Shown here: positions 25,957 to 34,284 of the stretch, in pieces
Numbering within the stretch: the stretch's first letter is position 1
Layout: every line of letters begins with the position of its first letter
Assembly: GCA_014444615.1 (NCBI GenBank)
Contig: PVXE01000039.1
Location: 1-38,137 of the forward strand
DNA length: 38,137 bases
Direction: 5' to 3'
From: Tagaea sp. CACIAM 22H2
GTDB taxonomy: Bacteria; Pseudomonadota; Alphaproteobacteria; CACIAM-22H2
Made by a program: the position numbers and the translations under genes
Notes under the pieces: generated by a model
Seen by the model: only the letters and a program-made list of their open reading frames with translations
What the model was told of the DNA's origin: nothing
Databases searched by the model: none

Positions 25957-26899
25957 CTTCTGGATCGTCGGCAAAGAGCAAGGCGAACTGCGCGACACCA
26001 AACTCGGCGCGCTCGCACCCGGTCACGTGCGCGCGCGGATGATCGTGTCCGGCATCAGCCGGGGCACCGAACGCCTGGTCTGGCAAGGCCGCGTGCCCGA
26101 ATCCGAACACGCACGCATGCGCGCCCCCTTTCAGGATGGCGCGTTCTCCTTCCCGGTCAAATACGGCTATTGCGCCGTCGGGCGGATCGTCGAAGGCGCC
26201 AATGCGGGAACGCGTGTTTTCGCGCTGCATCCCCATCAAGATGAATTCGACGTGCCGGAAAGCATGGCCGTGCCGATTCCCGGCGATGTGCCCGACACGG
26301 CCGCTCCGCTCGCCGCCCATCTCGAAACCGCGATCAACGCGCTGTGGGATCATCCCGTGCGCGTGGGCGACCGGGTCGCGATCATCGGGCTTGGCGCCGT
26401 CGGCCTTTGCCTTGCCAATCTCGTGCGCCGCATTCCCGGCGCCGATCTCGTTTGCGTCGACCCGTCGCCCATGGCGCAAGCGCGCGCCAAGGCGCTGGGT
26501 TTGCGCGTGGCCGAAGGTGCTGAAGAGCGCGATCTTGTCTTCCATACCAGCGCCACCGCCGGCGGTTTGCGCGCCGCGATCGACGCCGCCGGGTTCGAGG
26601 CGACGATCGTCGAGCTTTCCTGGTATGGCGACGGCAGTGTCGCGGCCCCGTTGGGCGGCGCCTTTCATGCCAAACGTCTGACGCTCGCCGCCAGTCAAGT
26701 CGGCCATGTGGCGCAAGCGCGCCGGACGACGCGGCCCCATCGCGCGCGCCTGGAATTGGCGCTGCGTCTGCTCGCCGATCCGGCCTATCGCCTCGATTTG
26801 GGCGCACCCATCCCGTTCGCCGAATTGCCCGTGCGCTACGCCGCGGCGTTGGGCGATCATCCTTCGCCCTTGCCGCTGATCGGCTACGAACAAAAATAG
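25946..26899 (+). CDS. MDR-superfamily dehydrogenase lacking usual zinc ligands
   Basis: 317 aa from TTG 25946 (ATG 25919 would add nine residues), overlapping the RibD-like stop. Medium-chain dehydrogenase/reductase architecture: GroES-like first half with SGISRGTERLVWQG, a PVKYGY motif, then a Rossmann nucleotide site (VAIIGLGAVGLCLANL). The catalytic and structural zinc cysteines of alcohol dehydrogenases are not seen. The ending LPLIGYEQK is compact. Often annotated zinc-binding alcohol dehydrogenase; the substrate is unknown. Its tight placement between RibD-like and PTPS-like genes suggests redox chemistry on a shared intermediate. Confidence 0.8.
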   Translation: MARSFWIVGKEQGELRDTKLGALAPGHVRARMIVSGISRGTERLVWQGRVPESEHARMRAPFQDGAFSFPVKYGYCAVGRIVEGANAGTRVFALHPHQDEFDVPESMAVPIPGDVPDTAAPLAAHLETAINALWDHPVRVGDRVAIIGLGAVGLCLANLVRRIPGADLVCVDPSPMAQARAKALGLRVAEGAEERDLVFHTSATAGGLRAAIDAAGFEATIVELSWYGDGSVAAPLGGAFHAKRLTLAASQVGHVAQARRTTRPHRARLELALRLLADPAYRLDLGAPIPFAELPVRYAAALGDHPSPLPLIGYEQK

Positions 26900-26906
26900 G
26901 ATCAAC

Positions 26907-27302
26907 ATGTACAGCCTGACCGTCCAAGACCACATCATGATCGCCCATTCCTTCAAGGGCGAGATTTTCGGGCCCGCCCAGCGCGTGCATGGCGCGACCT
27001 TCGTGGTCGAATGGGAATTGCGCCGCGCGCGGCTCGATCAATACGGGCTGATCGTCGATATCGGCCTGATGAAAAAATGCCTGCGTTCGGCGCTGGACGA
27101 GCTCGACTACCGCAATCTCGACGACGTGGAAGCGCTGAAGGAAGCGAATACGACGACCGAGTTCCTGTGCGGCCTGATCTTCGAATTGCTGAAGGCACGC
27201 ATCGCCAAGGGCGAGGTCGTCAACACGGATTTCGCGTCGATGAAGATCACCTTGCGCGAATCGCCCAACGCTTGGGCCGCCTACGAGGCTGCGCTGGCGT
27301 GA
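26907..27302 (+). CDS. Divergent PTPS/QueD-family protein
   Basis: 131 aa, ATG 26907 with AGGA in front. It has the T-fold of 6-pyruvoyl-/6-carboxy-tetrahydropterin synthases: IMIAHSF (H14), HGATFVVEW, GLIVDIG (D51), LDYRNL, TTTEFL (E85). Key residues differ from the enzymes. The zinc motif HGH is HGA (28-30), no cysteine stands in the catalytic position before it, and the catalytic LDH is LDY (Tyr68). The substrate-binding glutamate is kept. The protein therefore probably binds a pteridine-like ring but performs different chemistry. Overlaps the GT4 gene by GTGA. Confidence 0.85.
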   Translation: MYSLTVQDHIMIAHSFKGEIFGPAQRVHGATFVVEWELRRARLDQYGLIVDIGLMKKCLRSALDELDYRNLDDVEALKEANTTTEFLCGLIFELLKARIAKGEVVNTDFASMKITLRESPNAWAAYEAALA

Positions 27303-28252
27303 AGCTCCGTCTCGTCATCCCCGGGTCGATCGAACAGGCGACCGGCGGCTATCGCTACGCCAAGCGTATCGTCGAAGCCTGGGGCGAACCGCCGATCGCG
27401 GTCGACGAAGACCCGTCGCGCGTCAAGCGCGTGAAGGGCGAGACATTGCTGATCGACGGCCTCGCCTTGCCGCTGTTCTACGACCGCCTGCCGATGGCGG
27501 ATTGCGCGGCGCTGATCCACCATCCGCTCGGCCTGGAAACCGGCTTGGCGCCCGCGCAAGCCGCCGCGATGCTGAAAGCCGAAGCGGCGGCATTGGCGAA
27601 GATCGACCGCATCGTCGTCACCAGTCCGGCGACGAAGGACGATCTGATCCGCATGGGCGTCGATGGCGACAAAATCCGCATCGTGCTGCCGGGCACGCAA
27701 GCGCGGCGCGTGCCGCTGACGCGGCGCGGGACCCCGACGATCCTGTGCGTCGCCACGCTCACCCCGCGCAAGGACCACCCCACGCTGTTGCGTGCCCTCG
27801 CCAAACTGCCAAAGCGAAACTGGCGCGCGATCTTCGTCGGCGGATTGGATCGCGATCCCGCGCAAACGCGCAAGATCAAAGCCACGATTGCCACACTGGG
27901 CTTGGGAAAGCGCGTGACACTCGCGGGCGAATGCGGCGAGGCCGAGCTCGGCGGCTATTATGCGAAAGCGCATGTCTTCGCCCTGCCTTCGCTGCATGAA
28001 GGCTACGGCATGGCCTTCGCCGAGGCTTTGGCCCATCGCCTGCCGATTGCCGGTGTCGCGGCGGGTGCGGTTCCATCAGTCGTACCGCGCAAAGCGGGCA
28101 TTTTGGTGCGCGGCGGCGATGCGAAGGCGCTGGCCCGCGCGCTCGCCAAGCTGATCGGGCCGTCGCGCAACCGCTACGCCGCCAACGCGGCGAAGCTGCG
28201 CTTCCCGAACTGGCAAAACCAAGCGCAGGCCTTGCGCGACGCCTTATCGTGA
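27299..28252 (+). CDS. Glycosyltransferase family 4 (GT-B)
   Basis: 317 aa, GTG start, coupled on both sides (GTGA overlaps). GT-B fold with a glycine-rich N-terminal loop (PGSIEQATGGYRYAKRI), a linker HPLGLETGL, the C-terminal nucleotide-sugar domain (CVATLTPRKDHPTLLRAL) and the retaining E-x7-E motif (E234-E242 in LHEGYGMAFAEAL). It is shorter than usual GT4 enzymes (~370 aa). Acceptor unknown; the context suggests a pteridine-like metabolite or an envelope lipid. Confidence 0.85.
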   Translation: MKLRLVIPGSIEQATGGYRYAKRIVEAWGEPPIAVDEDPSRVKRVKGETLLIDGLALPLFYDRLPMADCAALIHHPLGLETGLAPAQAAAMLKAEAAALAKIDRIVVTSPATKDDLIRMGVDGDKIRIVLPGTQARRVPLTRRGTPTILCVATLTPRKDHPTLLRALAKLPKRNWRAIFVGGLDRDPAQTRKIKATIATLGLGKRVTLAGECGEAELGGYYAKAHVFALPSLHEGYGMAFAEALAHRLPIAGVAAGAVPSVVPRKAGILVRGGDAKALARALAKLIGPSRNRYAANAAKLRFPNWQNQAQALRDALS

Positions 28253-28965
28253 GCGGCTTCTCCGCCGATTGGCTCGACTTGCGCGGCCCTGCGGACGACG
28301 TGGCGCGATCCAAAGATCTCGCGCGCGCCTTCGCCCGCGCGCTGAAGCCCGGCGCCAAGATCGTCGATCTGGGCGCGGGTACGGGCGCGATGGGTCGATG
28401 GCTTCGGCCGTTCCTGCCCAAGCGCTGCACGATCCTCTCTATCGATGGCGACGCGATGCTCCTGTCGCGCGCGAAGGCGCCGCGATTGCGCCGCTCGCTC
28501 GCCGGGCGTTTGCCGCCCGCCGATGCCTATGTCTCGACCGCGCTGATCGATCTCGTCTCCGCCGCGTGGCTGCGCAAGTTTCTAAAGGCCGCGCGCGGCA
28601 AGCCGGTGCTGATGTGCCTCGCCGTCGATGGGCGGCACGAATTGACGCCCGTGCACGGAGCCGACATCGCGATCTTCGCAGCTTTCGCCAAGCATCAGCG
28701 CCGCTGGAAAGGTTTGGGCCAAGCCTTGGGGCCGCTGGCGCCGGCGGCCCTTGTCGCGGAAGCCCGACGCCGGGGTTGGCACGCCGCCAGTGCGCGCAGC
28801 GATTGGGATCTAAAGTCCGGCGCGCTGCTCGATGCGACCTTCGCCGGGATCGTCGAAGCCGCCGGTTTGCCCGCCCCGCGCGCCAAACGCGCGCGGCTTA
28901 TTGTCGGACATCGGGATGTTCTGCTAATTCCGCGTAGATATCCCCGGACGGGTCGGTTGGCGTGA
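28249..28965 (+). CDS. Class I SAM-dependent methyltransferase
   Basis: 238 aa, GTG start coupled to the GT4 gene. Motif I KIVDLGAGTGAMGRWL (37-52), acidic end of strand 2 (SIDGD), then TALIDLVSAAW. Otherwise not close to a named family. Last gene of the plus-strand block. Its 3' end runs 68 bases into the convergent CDP-alcohol phosphotransferase/FkbM gene, so the two blocks can affect each other by antisense transcription. Confidence 0.8.
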   Translation: MSGFSADWLDLRGPADDVARSKDLARAFARALKPGAKIVDLGAGTGAMGRWLRPFLPKRCTILSIDGDAMLLSRAKAPRLRRSLAGRLPPADAYVSTALIDLVSAAWLRKFLKAARGKPVLMCLAVDGRHELTPVHGADIAIFAAFAKHQRRWKGLGQALGPLAPAALVAEARRRGWHAASARSDWDLKSGALLDATFAGIVEAAGLPAPRAKRARLIVGHRDVLLIPRRYPRTGRLA

Positions 28966-30331
28966 GCGTTTCGAGAAAGGCGCGCATCGCGGCGGCGTCG
29001 ATCCAGTCGCCCGCAAAAACCAAGCTCTCGCCAATCGAACGATTGAAGCGATAGTTTTCCAGCCGCGCGATGCAGGCCAGTGCGGCCCCCTTGGTGGCCC
29101 AAGCGTACTCGAACGACAACGCGGGCAAAGGTTGCGACAAGCCCGCTAACACCTGGGCCTCGGCACCCTCCACGTCGATCTTCACGAAATCCGGCCGGCC
29201 GTGCCGCGCGATCAGCGCGTCGAGCGTGGTCATGGGCACGGTCACGCTGCGATTCCACGCGACATTCTCGTAGCCCGGCGCGCTGGCGGCTTGGGCGACG
29301 AAATCGGCGGCCCCGCTGGTAACGGTCGGGTGGCGGTCGCTGATCCGCAGGATCAGCTCGCCGTCCGCCGCACCCAGCGCCACGCGTTCCAGCTTCACCG
29401 CGTTGTCGCCCGCGAACAGCCGGCGCAGGAAATCGGCGAAGACCGGCTGCGGCTCGACCGCGACGACGGCCGCCCCCAAACGCCGCCACGATGCGGTGCG
29501 GTTGCCGGCATGCGCGCCGATATCGAAGCCGAGTTTCCCCGGCCCCAGCCAGCGCCGATAGAAGCCGTCGAGCTTCGCGGCGCGTCCGGGGACGAGCCAA
29601 TAGATCGCGATGGAACGCGCGAGACCCAGCAACGGCGCGAAGCCGCTCTCCATTTCCCGCGACGGCGCGTGGCGCCACAACCAAATCACATCGACGGCGA
29701 AGGACAGAAGCAAGGCGATCAGCGCCGCGAGGGCGGCTTGGGACGCGTCGTCCCACGGATAGATCGCGGCGACGAGACCGAAGCCTTGCAACACGCAGAC
29801 GATCCGCCGCCGTTCGCTATGCGGCAACGGCGCGGCGAGGAACGGCCAAAGATAAGCGGCCAGCACGAAGACATATCGCGGCAATCCGAGCAGGATCAGC
29901 CACGCGCCATCCAAGCGCGCGGCGATGATCGCTAAAACCAGCATCAACGCCGAATCGACTTCCATGTCGAAACGCGCGCCGAAAGCCGAGGCGTTGCCGT
30001 CGCGGCGCGCGAGCCATCCGTCGATCCCGTCGACCGCGATCAGCAACCCGGCGGCGACGGCCAAGACGATCCTGCCGGTGTCGTCCAACGCGGCGGGAAT
30101 CAGGCTCGCGACGATCGCCACGCCGACGCCACGCGCATAGGTGACGCGGTTCGCCGCGCCGAAATCCGGAAACGGATGATCGGCAATACCCCAGCGCGCG
30201 CCGGCCCACAGCGACAGAATCGCGACGACATAGAGAGCCACGCCTGACGGCGGCGCGACCGCCAGCGCCACCGCAAAGCCAAGCAAGCCGCTCGCGACGG
30301 CGAAACCGCGCAGCTCGGCGTTACGGGTCAT
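28898..30331 (-). CDS. CDP-alcohol phosphotransferase fused to FkbM methyltransferase
   Basis: 477 aa, ATG 30331 coupled to the upstream sulfatase-like gene by ATGA. The N-terminal ~235 residues hold about six helices and a complete CDP-alcohol phosphotransferase motif D-x2-D-G-x2-A-R-x8-G-x3-D-x3-D (D101, D104, G118, D122, D126). Residues ~255-470 form an FkbM-type methyltransferase (LGFDIGAHAGNRTASW, VAVEPQPVFADFL, FVKIDVEGAEAQVL). The fusion implies a lipid-linked polar headgroup made at the membrane and O-methylated by the same protein. I do not know a characterised example. Confidence 0.85.
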   Translation of the reverse strand: MTRNAELRGFAVASGLLGFAVALAVAPPSGVALYVVAILSLWAGARWGIADHPFPDFGAANRVTYARGVGVAIVASLIPAALDDTGRIVLAVAAGLLIAVDGIDGWLARRDGNASAFGARFDMEVDSALMLVLAIIAARLDGAWLILLGLPRYVFVLAAYLWPFLAAPLPHSERRRIVCVLQGFGLVAAIYPWDDASQAALAALIALLLSFAVDVIWLWRHAPSREMESGFAPLLGLARSIAIYWLVPGRAAKLDGFYRRWLGPGKLGFDIGAHAGNRTASWRRLGAAVVAVEPQPVFADFLRRLFAGDNAVKLERVALGAADGELILRISDRHPTVTSGAADFVAQAASAPGYENVAWNRSVTVPMTTLDALIARHGRPDFVKIDVEGAEAQVLAGLSQPLPALSFEYAWATKGAALACIARLENYRFNRSIGESLVFAGDWIDAAAMRAFLETLTPTDPSGDIYAELAEHPDVRQ

Positions 30332-31956
30332 TGCGGGCTCGAAAAATCCGCGAGGAAGCCGCCGAGGAAGCTTTCCATCGGCGCCCCGCCCTCGAGCGGC
30401 ACGGTTATACCGGGCACATAGCCACGTCGTATGAAGCGTTCGATCGCGGCGGCGTCGCGCGAGAACACATGGATCGGCACGCCGAAATCGCCCGTGCGGC
30501 GCGCGGTCGTCAAAGGCGGCTGGTGGTCGCCGAGCACGATGAACAGCGTATCCTTGCCGGCGACGTGTTCGGCGAAGCGGCCGAGCGTTTCGAGCACATA
30601 GGCGGTCGCGGCCTTGTAGCCCTCGTCCTGTTCGAACACGCGGCCCGCCCGCACGGGAAACTCGCGGATCGGCAGGCTGCGATAGATCTCGCCCTTGTCG
30701 TCGAGCGCCGCCCAATCCTCGACGATCGGGGGCACGCGCTCGAACGGCGTGTGGCTCGACGCCAGGATGATCTCGGCGAAAAGCGGCGTGCCGTCGAGTT
30801 CGGCATCGGCGAAACGCTTCAACACCCATTGATCGGGCAGCGATTCCCAGGCATAGCGCGGCCCGCCATAGCCAAGATCCGGCTGCAACCGGGTCGCCTC
30901 GAAGCCGAGCAACCGCGCCTCGGGCCAAGGCTGGTCGATCCGCGGCGCCACGACCAGGCTGCGCCAACCTGCCTCGACGAAGCGATGCGCCAGCGTGCGG
31001 ATCTTCGAAACCAGCATCACCTCGTAAGCGTCCTGCGTCGCGAGCTTCACGCCGGTCAGCAACGTGCCATGCGCCATCCAGGAACCGCCGCCGGTGATCG
31101 GCGAAATCAGGACCGACGACGCGCTGGCATAACCCGCCGCGGTCAACCGGTCGGCAAGCAATTTGCGCGCGGGCTCGACCACGCGAGCGAAATCGGGCTC
31201 CGACGCGGTGACTCTGCCATAGGATTCGGCGAAGATCAGCACGACATGTTTGCCGCGCAATTCGATGAAGTCGGAATGCGCGGGCAAAGCGGCTTGCACG
31301 GCTTCGACGCGCGCCCGATGTTCGCCGCGTATCCCTTCCGCTTGCAGCACGTTATTCACGTTGCGTTGCACGACGAGGGCCGCGTCGGCCGACAGCAGCG
31401 GGCGCGGATCGGGGGCTGACGGTGCGGCCGGCATCGTCGCCCAGAGCGCGATCAACGCCGCAAAGCCGGGGGCGAGCAAGCCAGGGCGACCGGCGGCCAG
31501 CGCCCGAAACAACGTGCCGAAAGCGAGGCGCACGAGAGTCAAAGCCAGAACGATCAGCAACGCCGTGCCTGCGAGCAGCAGCACGAATTCCCAGCCCGGC
31601 GACGAATCCGCAAGGATCTTGACGAAAACCGGCACGAAGCGGATATCGACCGCCACGTTCAGATCGCGCCCGAAGAACCACGGGATCGCCAGCGCAATAC
31701 TGCGCAAGACGAAGGCTGCCAGGAAGGCGAGCGAGAACAGCCACAGCACGAGGCCGCCGCGCCTTACACCGATCAGCGCCAACACGCCGAGCACGAAGAC
31801 GGCGCCGACAAGTTCGAGCGCCACCGACGACGGCAGAACCTGAACCCCCGCCTCGACGAAATCCCCCGACGCAACGAGCTGGTTCAAAAACAGCAGCGCC
31901 GCGAAAACGGAAATCGCCCAGGGGGCTTGCCGTTCGTCGCGGCGGCGGCGGCTCAT
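30328..31956 (-). CDS. Alkaline-phosphatase-superfamily membrane enzyme (LtaS/OpgB/EptA-like)
   Basis: 542 aa, ATG 31956 coupled to the GT2 gene (ATGA). About five N-terminal helices (residues 14-190) precede a periplasmic sulfatase/phosphotransferase domain. Metal-binding positions are E244 (IFAESYGR) and D477-H478 (GDHQPP); Ser292 in GGGSWMAHGT is the best nucleophile candidate. Related enzymes move phosphoglycerol or phosphoethanolamine from lipids to glycans or lipid A. Here it would add or remove a phospho-headgroup on the product of the neighbouring GT2 and CDP-alcohol enzymes (inference). Confidence 0.85.
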   Translation of the reverse strand: MSRRRRDERQAPWAISVFAALLFLNQLVASGDFVEAGVQVLPSSVALELVGAVFVLGVLALIGVRRGGLVLWLFSLAFLAAFVLRSIALAIPWFFGRDLNVAVDIRFVPVFVKILADSSPGWEFVLLLAGTALLIVLALTLVRLAFGTLFRALAAGRPGLLAPGFAALIALWATMPAAPSAPDPRPLLSADAALVVQRNVNNVLQAEGIRGEHRARVEAVQAALPAHSDFIELRGKHVVLIFAESYGRVTASEPDFARVVEPARKLLADRLTAAGYASASSVLISPITGGGSWMAHGTLLTGVKLATQDAYEVMLVSKIRTLAHRFVEAGWRSLVVAPRIDQPWPEARLLGFEATRLQPDLGYGGPRYAWESLPDQWVLKRFADAELDGTPLFAEIILASSHTPFERVPPIVEDWAALDDKGEIYRSLPIREFPVRAGRVFEQDEGYKAATAYVLETLGRFAEHVAGKDTLFIVLGDHQPPLTTARRTGDFGVPIHVFSRDAAAIERFIRRGYVPGITVPLEGGAPMESFLGGFLADFSSPQ

Positions 31957-32900
31957 GCGTAGGCTCCCACCCGGATGATCGGCTTGGCCTTGGGGCCGTC
32001 GCCGAGCTTGTAGACATCCATCGTACGCTCGATGGCCGCCGCCGGATCGCCCATCGGGCCCAAATAGGATTGGAGATGCAGCCAGGTGTATTTGCTGGCC
32101 CAGCCAAGGCCGGCGGCACGGCGCGCATAGCGCCAGGCGCGGCCCGCCGCGCGATGGAAGGCGAGCTTGCCGTAGCGTTGCGCCATTTCGGGATGCGCGC
32201 GCAGGAAGTGGACGATGGCGAGCGCGTAATCGTGATGCGCCTGATGGCCTTGGCCGACCATGATCCGCGTATCGTCGGCCGCCGGACCCCAGGTGACGAC
32301 ATGTTCGTAGCGCGCGATTTTGCCCAGCCGCGCCACGCGCAGCGCCAGCGCGAAATCCTCAACGAACACGTCGGGGTCGCACATGCCGGCTTGCTTCACG
32401 ACATCGGTGCGGAAGATCGTCGGCGACGTACCCGACACGCCGCGCCTTATGACCTCGTCCACCGCGTCGGCGGGAACGGTAACCGGGGTGGCCTCGGCCG
32501 CCGCTTCGTCGAACACGATCTCCGACGGATCGCGATAGAAGCCGATCCGCCCGAATACGGCGGCCGTGCCCGTGTTCTCCGCGATCGAGATCAGCTTGCG
32601 CGTGGCGTAGGGCGCAAGCACGTCGTCGGAGCCCACCAGCTTCAGCCAGGGCTGGGTGGCGAGCTCAATACCGGTATTGGTCGAGGCGGACGGGCCGCCA
32701 TTGCGCCGCTCGACGATCCGGCAATTCGGCCAGTCGCGAGTCAATTCCCGCACGATCGCGACCGAATTGTCGCGGCTACCGTCGTCGACGAACAGAAACT
32801 CGCGCTCCATCTCCGGGACCTGCCGCCAGATGGCGGCGATCACGTCCGGCAGGAAGCGTTCCTTGTTGTAGACCGTGCAGAGGATGGTGACGCCCGACAT
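31953..32900 (-). CDS. Glycosyltransferase family 2 (GT-A)
   Basis: 315 aa, ATG 32900. GT-A fold with TVYNKERFLPDVIAAIWRQ at the N-terminus, FVDDGSRDNS (DDGS 39-42) and the metal-binding GSDD (90-93). No membrane helices, so a cytoplasmic or peripheral enzyme. First gene of the minus block GT2, AP-superfamily enzyme, CDP-alcohol phosphotransferase/FkbM, all joined by 4-base overlaps. Confidence 0.88.
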   Translation of the reverse strand: MSGVTILCTVYNKERFLPDVIAAIWRQVPEMEREFLFVDDGSRDNSVAIVRELTRDWPNCRIVERRNGGPSASTNTGIELATQPWLKLVGSDDVLAPYATRKLISIAENTGTAAVFGRIGFYRDPSEIVFDEAAAEATPVTVPADAVDEVIRRGVSGTSPTIFRTDVVKQAGMCDPDVFVEDFALALRVARLGKIARYEHVVTWGPAADDTRIMVGQGHQAHHDYALAIVHFLRAHPEMAQRYGKLAFHRAAGRAWRYARRAAGLGWASKYTWLHLQSYLGPMGDPAAAIERTMDVYKLGDGPKAKPIIRVGAYA

Positions 32901-32918
32901 AGCGCCTCGTTAACCCGC

Positions 32919-32944
32919 TTGCCCGAGACGCGCAAGACGGGCAA
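32919..32944. promoter_or_regulatory. Inverted repeat between the GT2 block and arfB
   Basis: TTGCCCG (32919-32925) and CGGGCAA (32938-32944) are a perfect 7-base inverted repeat with a 12-base spacer, inside the only 53 bases separating the divergent GT2 and arfB starts. It could be an operator for one or both transcripts. No T-tract follows, so a terminator is unlikely. Confidence 0.3.
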
Positions 32945-32953
32945 TTGTGCCCT

Positions 32954-33376
32954 ATGCCGCGCGTGATTCCCGAACTGGACCTCGACGACCGGGACCTGAC
33001 CTGGCGCTTCGTGCGCGCGTCGGGCCCCGGCGGCCAGAACGTCAATAAAGTATCGTCGGCGGTCGAGTTGCGGGTCGACCTCAATATCAGCCGCCTGCCG
33101 CCGGAAATCCTGGCGCGGCTGAAGGCCATCGCCGGGCGGCGCGTGTCGACCGACGGTATTCTGCTGGTCGAATCCCAAGAACACCGCGACCAGGGCGACA
33201 ACCGCAAGACCGCTTTGGCGAAGCTCGCCATGCTACTGCGCAGGGCGATGGAACGGCCCCGGCCGCGCAAAGCGACCAAGCCCACCAAGGGCTCGCAAAA
33301 GCGCCGCCTCGCATCCAAGGCCAAGCACGGCGCCAAGAAGGCGACGCGCAGCGGCGAGGATTTCGATTACGACTGA
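32954..33376 (+). CDS. arfB: Alternative ribosome-rescue factor ArfB (YaeJ)
   Basis: 140 aa from ATG 32954 (a GTG three codons earlier is possible). GGQ at 26-28 in SGPGGQNVNKVSSAVELR, the catalytic peptidyl-tRNA hydrolysis loop of release factors. The basic tail rich in Lys/Arg (from ~105) inserts into the mRNA entry channel of stalled ribosomes. Length matches ArfB. The last 10 bases overlap the convergent psuG. Confidence 0.92.
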   Translation: MPRVIPELDLDDRDLTWRFVRASGPGGQNVNKVSSAVELRVDLNISRLPPEILARLKAIAGRRVSTDGILLVESQEHRDQGDNRKTALAKLAMLLRRAMERPRPRKATKPTKGSQKRRLASKAKHGAKKATRSGEDFDYD

Positions 33377-34284
33377 GCCAACGCGGCGGCCAGCGTGCCG
33401 CCGAGCCTGGCATTACCCACCGCCAGCGCCAGATTGGCGGCGAGGCTTTTGCCGCCGCTGTTGCGGTTGATGTGGGCAAGCAAAAACGGCGTCACTGCCT
33501 TGCCGCCGATCCCGGCCGTCTCGGCCGCCCTGACCGCCGCCGCGATCTCCGCTTCGATCGCCGCCGCGTCCAACGCCGCATCCGCCGCAATCGGGTTGGC
33601 GATCAACATACCGCCTGCCCCGACCCGGCGATGCGCCGCGATGGCGCGCGCGAGGTCCGCGACGTCGTCGAACCGCGCGTCGACCTTCAAGCCGCTATCG
33701 GGCGCATAAAACGCCGGGAACGCGTCGCTGCGATAGCCCCAGACCGGCACGCCGAGCGTTTCCAGCATCTCCAGCGTTTTCGGTAAGTCGAGAATCGACT
33801 TGGCCCCGGCCGACACGACCGCGACCTTGCTGCGCGCCAATTCGGGCAGATCGGCGGAGATATCGAAACTGGTTTCGGCGCCGCGATGCACGCCGCCGAT
33901 TCCGCCGGTCGCGAAAATCGCGATCCCGGCCATCGCGGCCACCGCCATCGTCGCGGCGACGGTCGTGGCGCCATCTTCCTTCTTGGCGATCAGGGCTGCC
34001 AAATCGCGGCGCGAGGCTTTGGCAATACCGTCGCGCAGCGCCAAGGCTTCGAGCTGCGTTGCTGTCAGGCCGACGCAGATGCGCCCCGCCAGCACGGCGA
34101 TCGTGGCGGGCACCGCCCCCGCTTCGCGCACCGCCGCTTCCAACGCTTGACCCGCCGCGAGATTGGCCGGGCGCGGCAAACCGTGCGCGACGATGGTGCT
34201 TTCCAGCGCCACGATCGGCTTGCCGGCCATCAGCGCGTCGGCGACTTCGGCCGAAAGATCGAGATCGGGATGCGCCGTGTTCAT
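33367..34284 (-). CDS. psuG: Pseudouridine-5'-phosphate glycosidase
   Basis: 305 aa, ATG 34284. PsuG splits pseudouridine 5'-phosphate reversibly to uracil and ribose 5-phosphate. Conserved positions: E28 (ALESTIVAHGLPRP), H133 (GGIGGVHRGAE), the imine-forming K162 (VSAGAKSILDLPKTLEMLE). The family phrase TLGVPVWGYRSDAFPAFY follows. The usual partner kinase PsuK is not in the window; instead the gene is coupled by ATGA to an Asp/Glu-racemase-like gene. Confidence 0.93.
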   Translation of the reverse strand: MNTAHPDLDLSAEVADALMAGKPIVALESTIVAHGLPRPANLAAGQALEAAVREAGAVPATIAVLAGRICVGLTATQLEALALRDGIAKASRRDLAALIAKKEDGATTVAATMAVAAMAGIAIFATGGIGGVHRGAETSFDISADLPELARSKVAVVSAGAKSILDLPKTLEMLETLGVPVWGYRSDAFPAFYAPDSGLKVDARFDDVADLARAIAAHRRVGAGGMLIANPIAADAALDAAAIEAEIAAAVRAAETAGIGGKAVTPFLLAHINRNSGGKSLAANLALAVGNARLGGTLAAALAQS

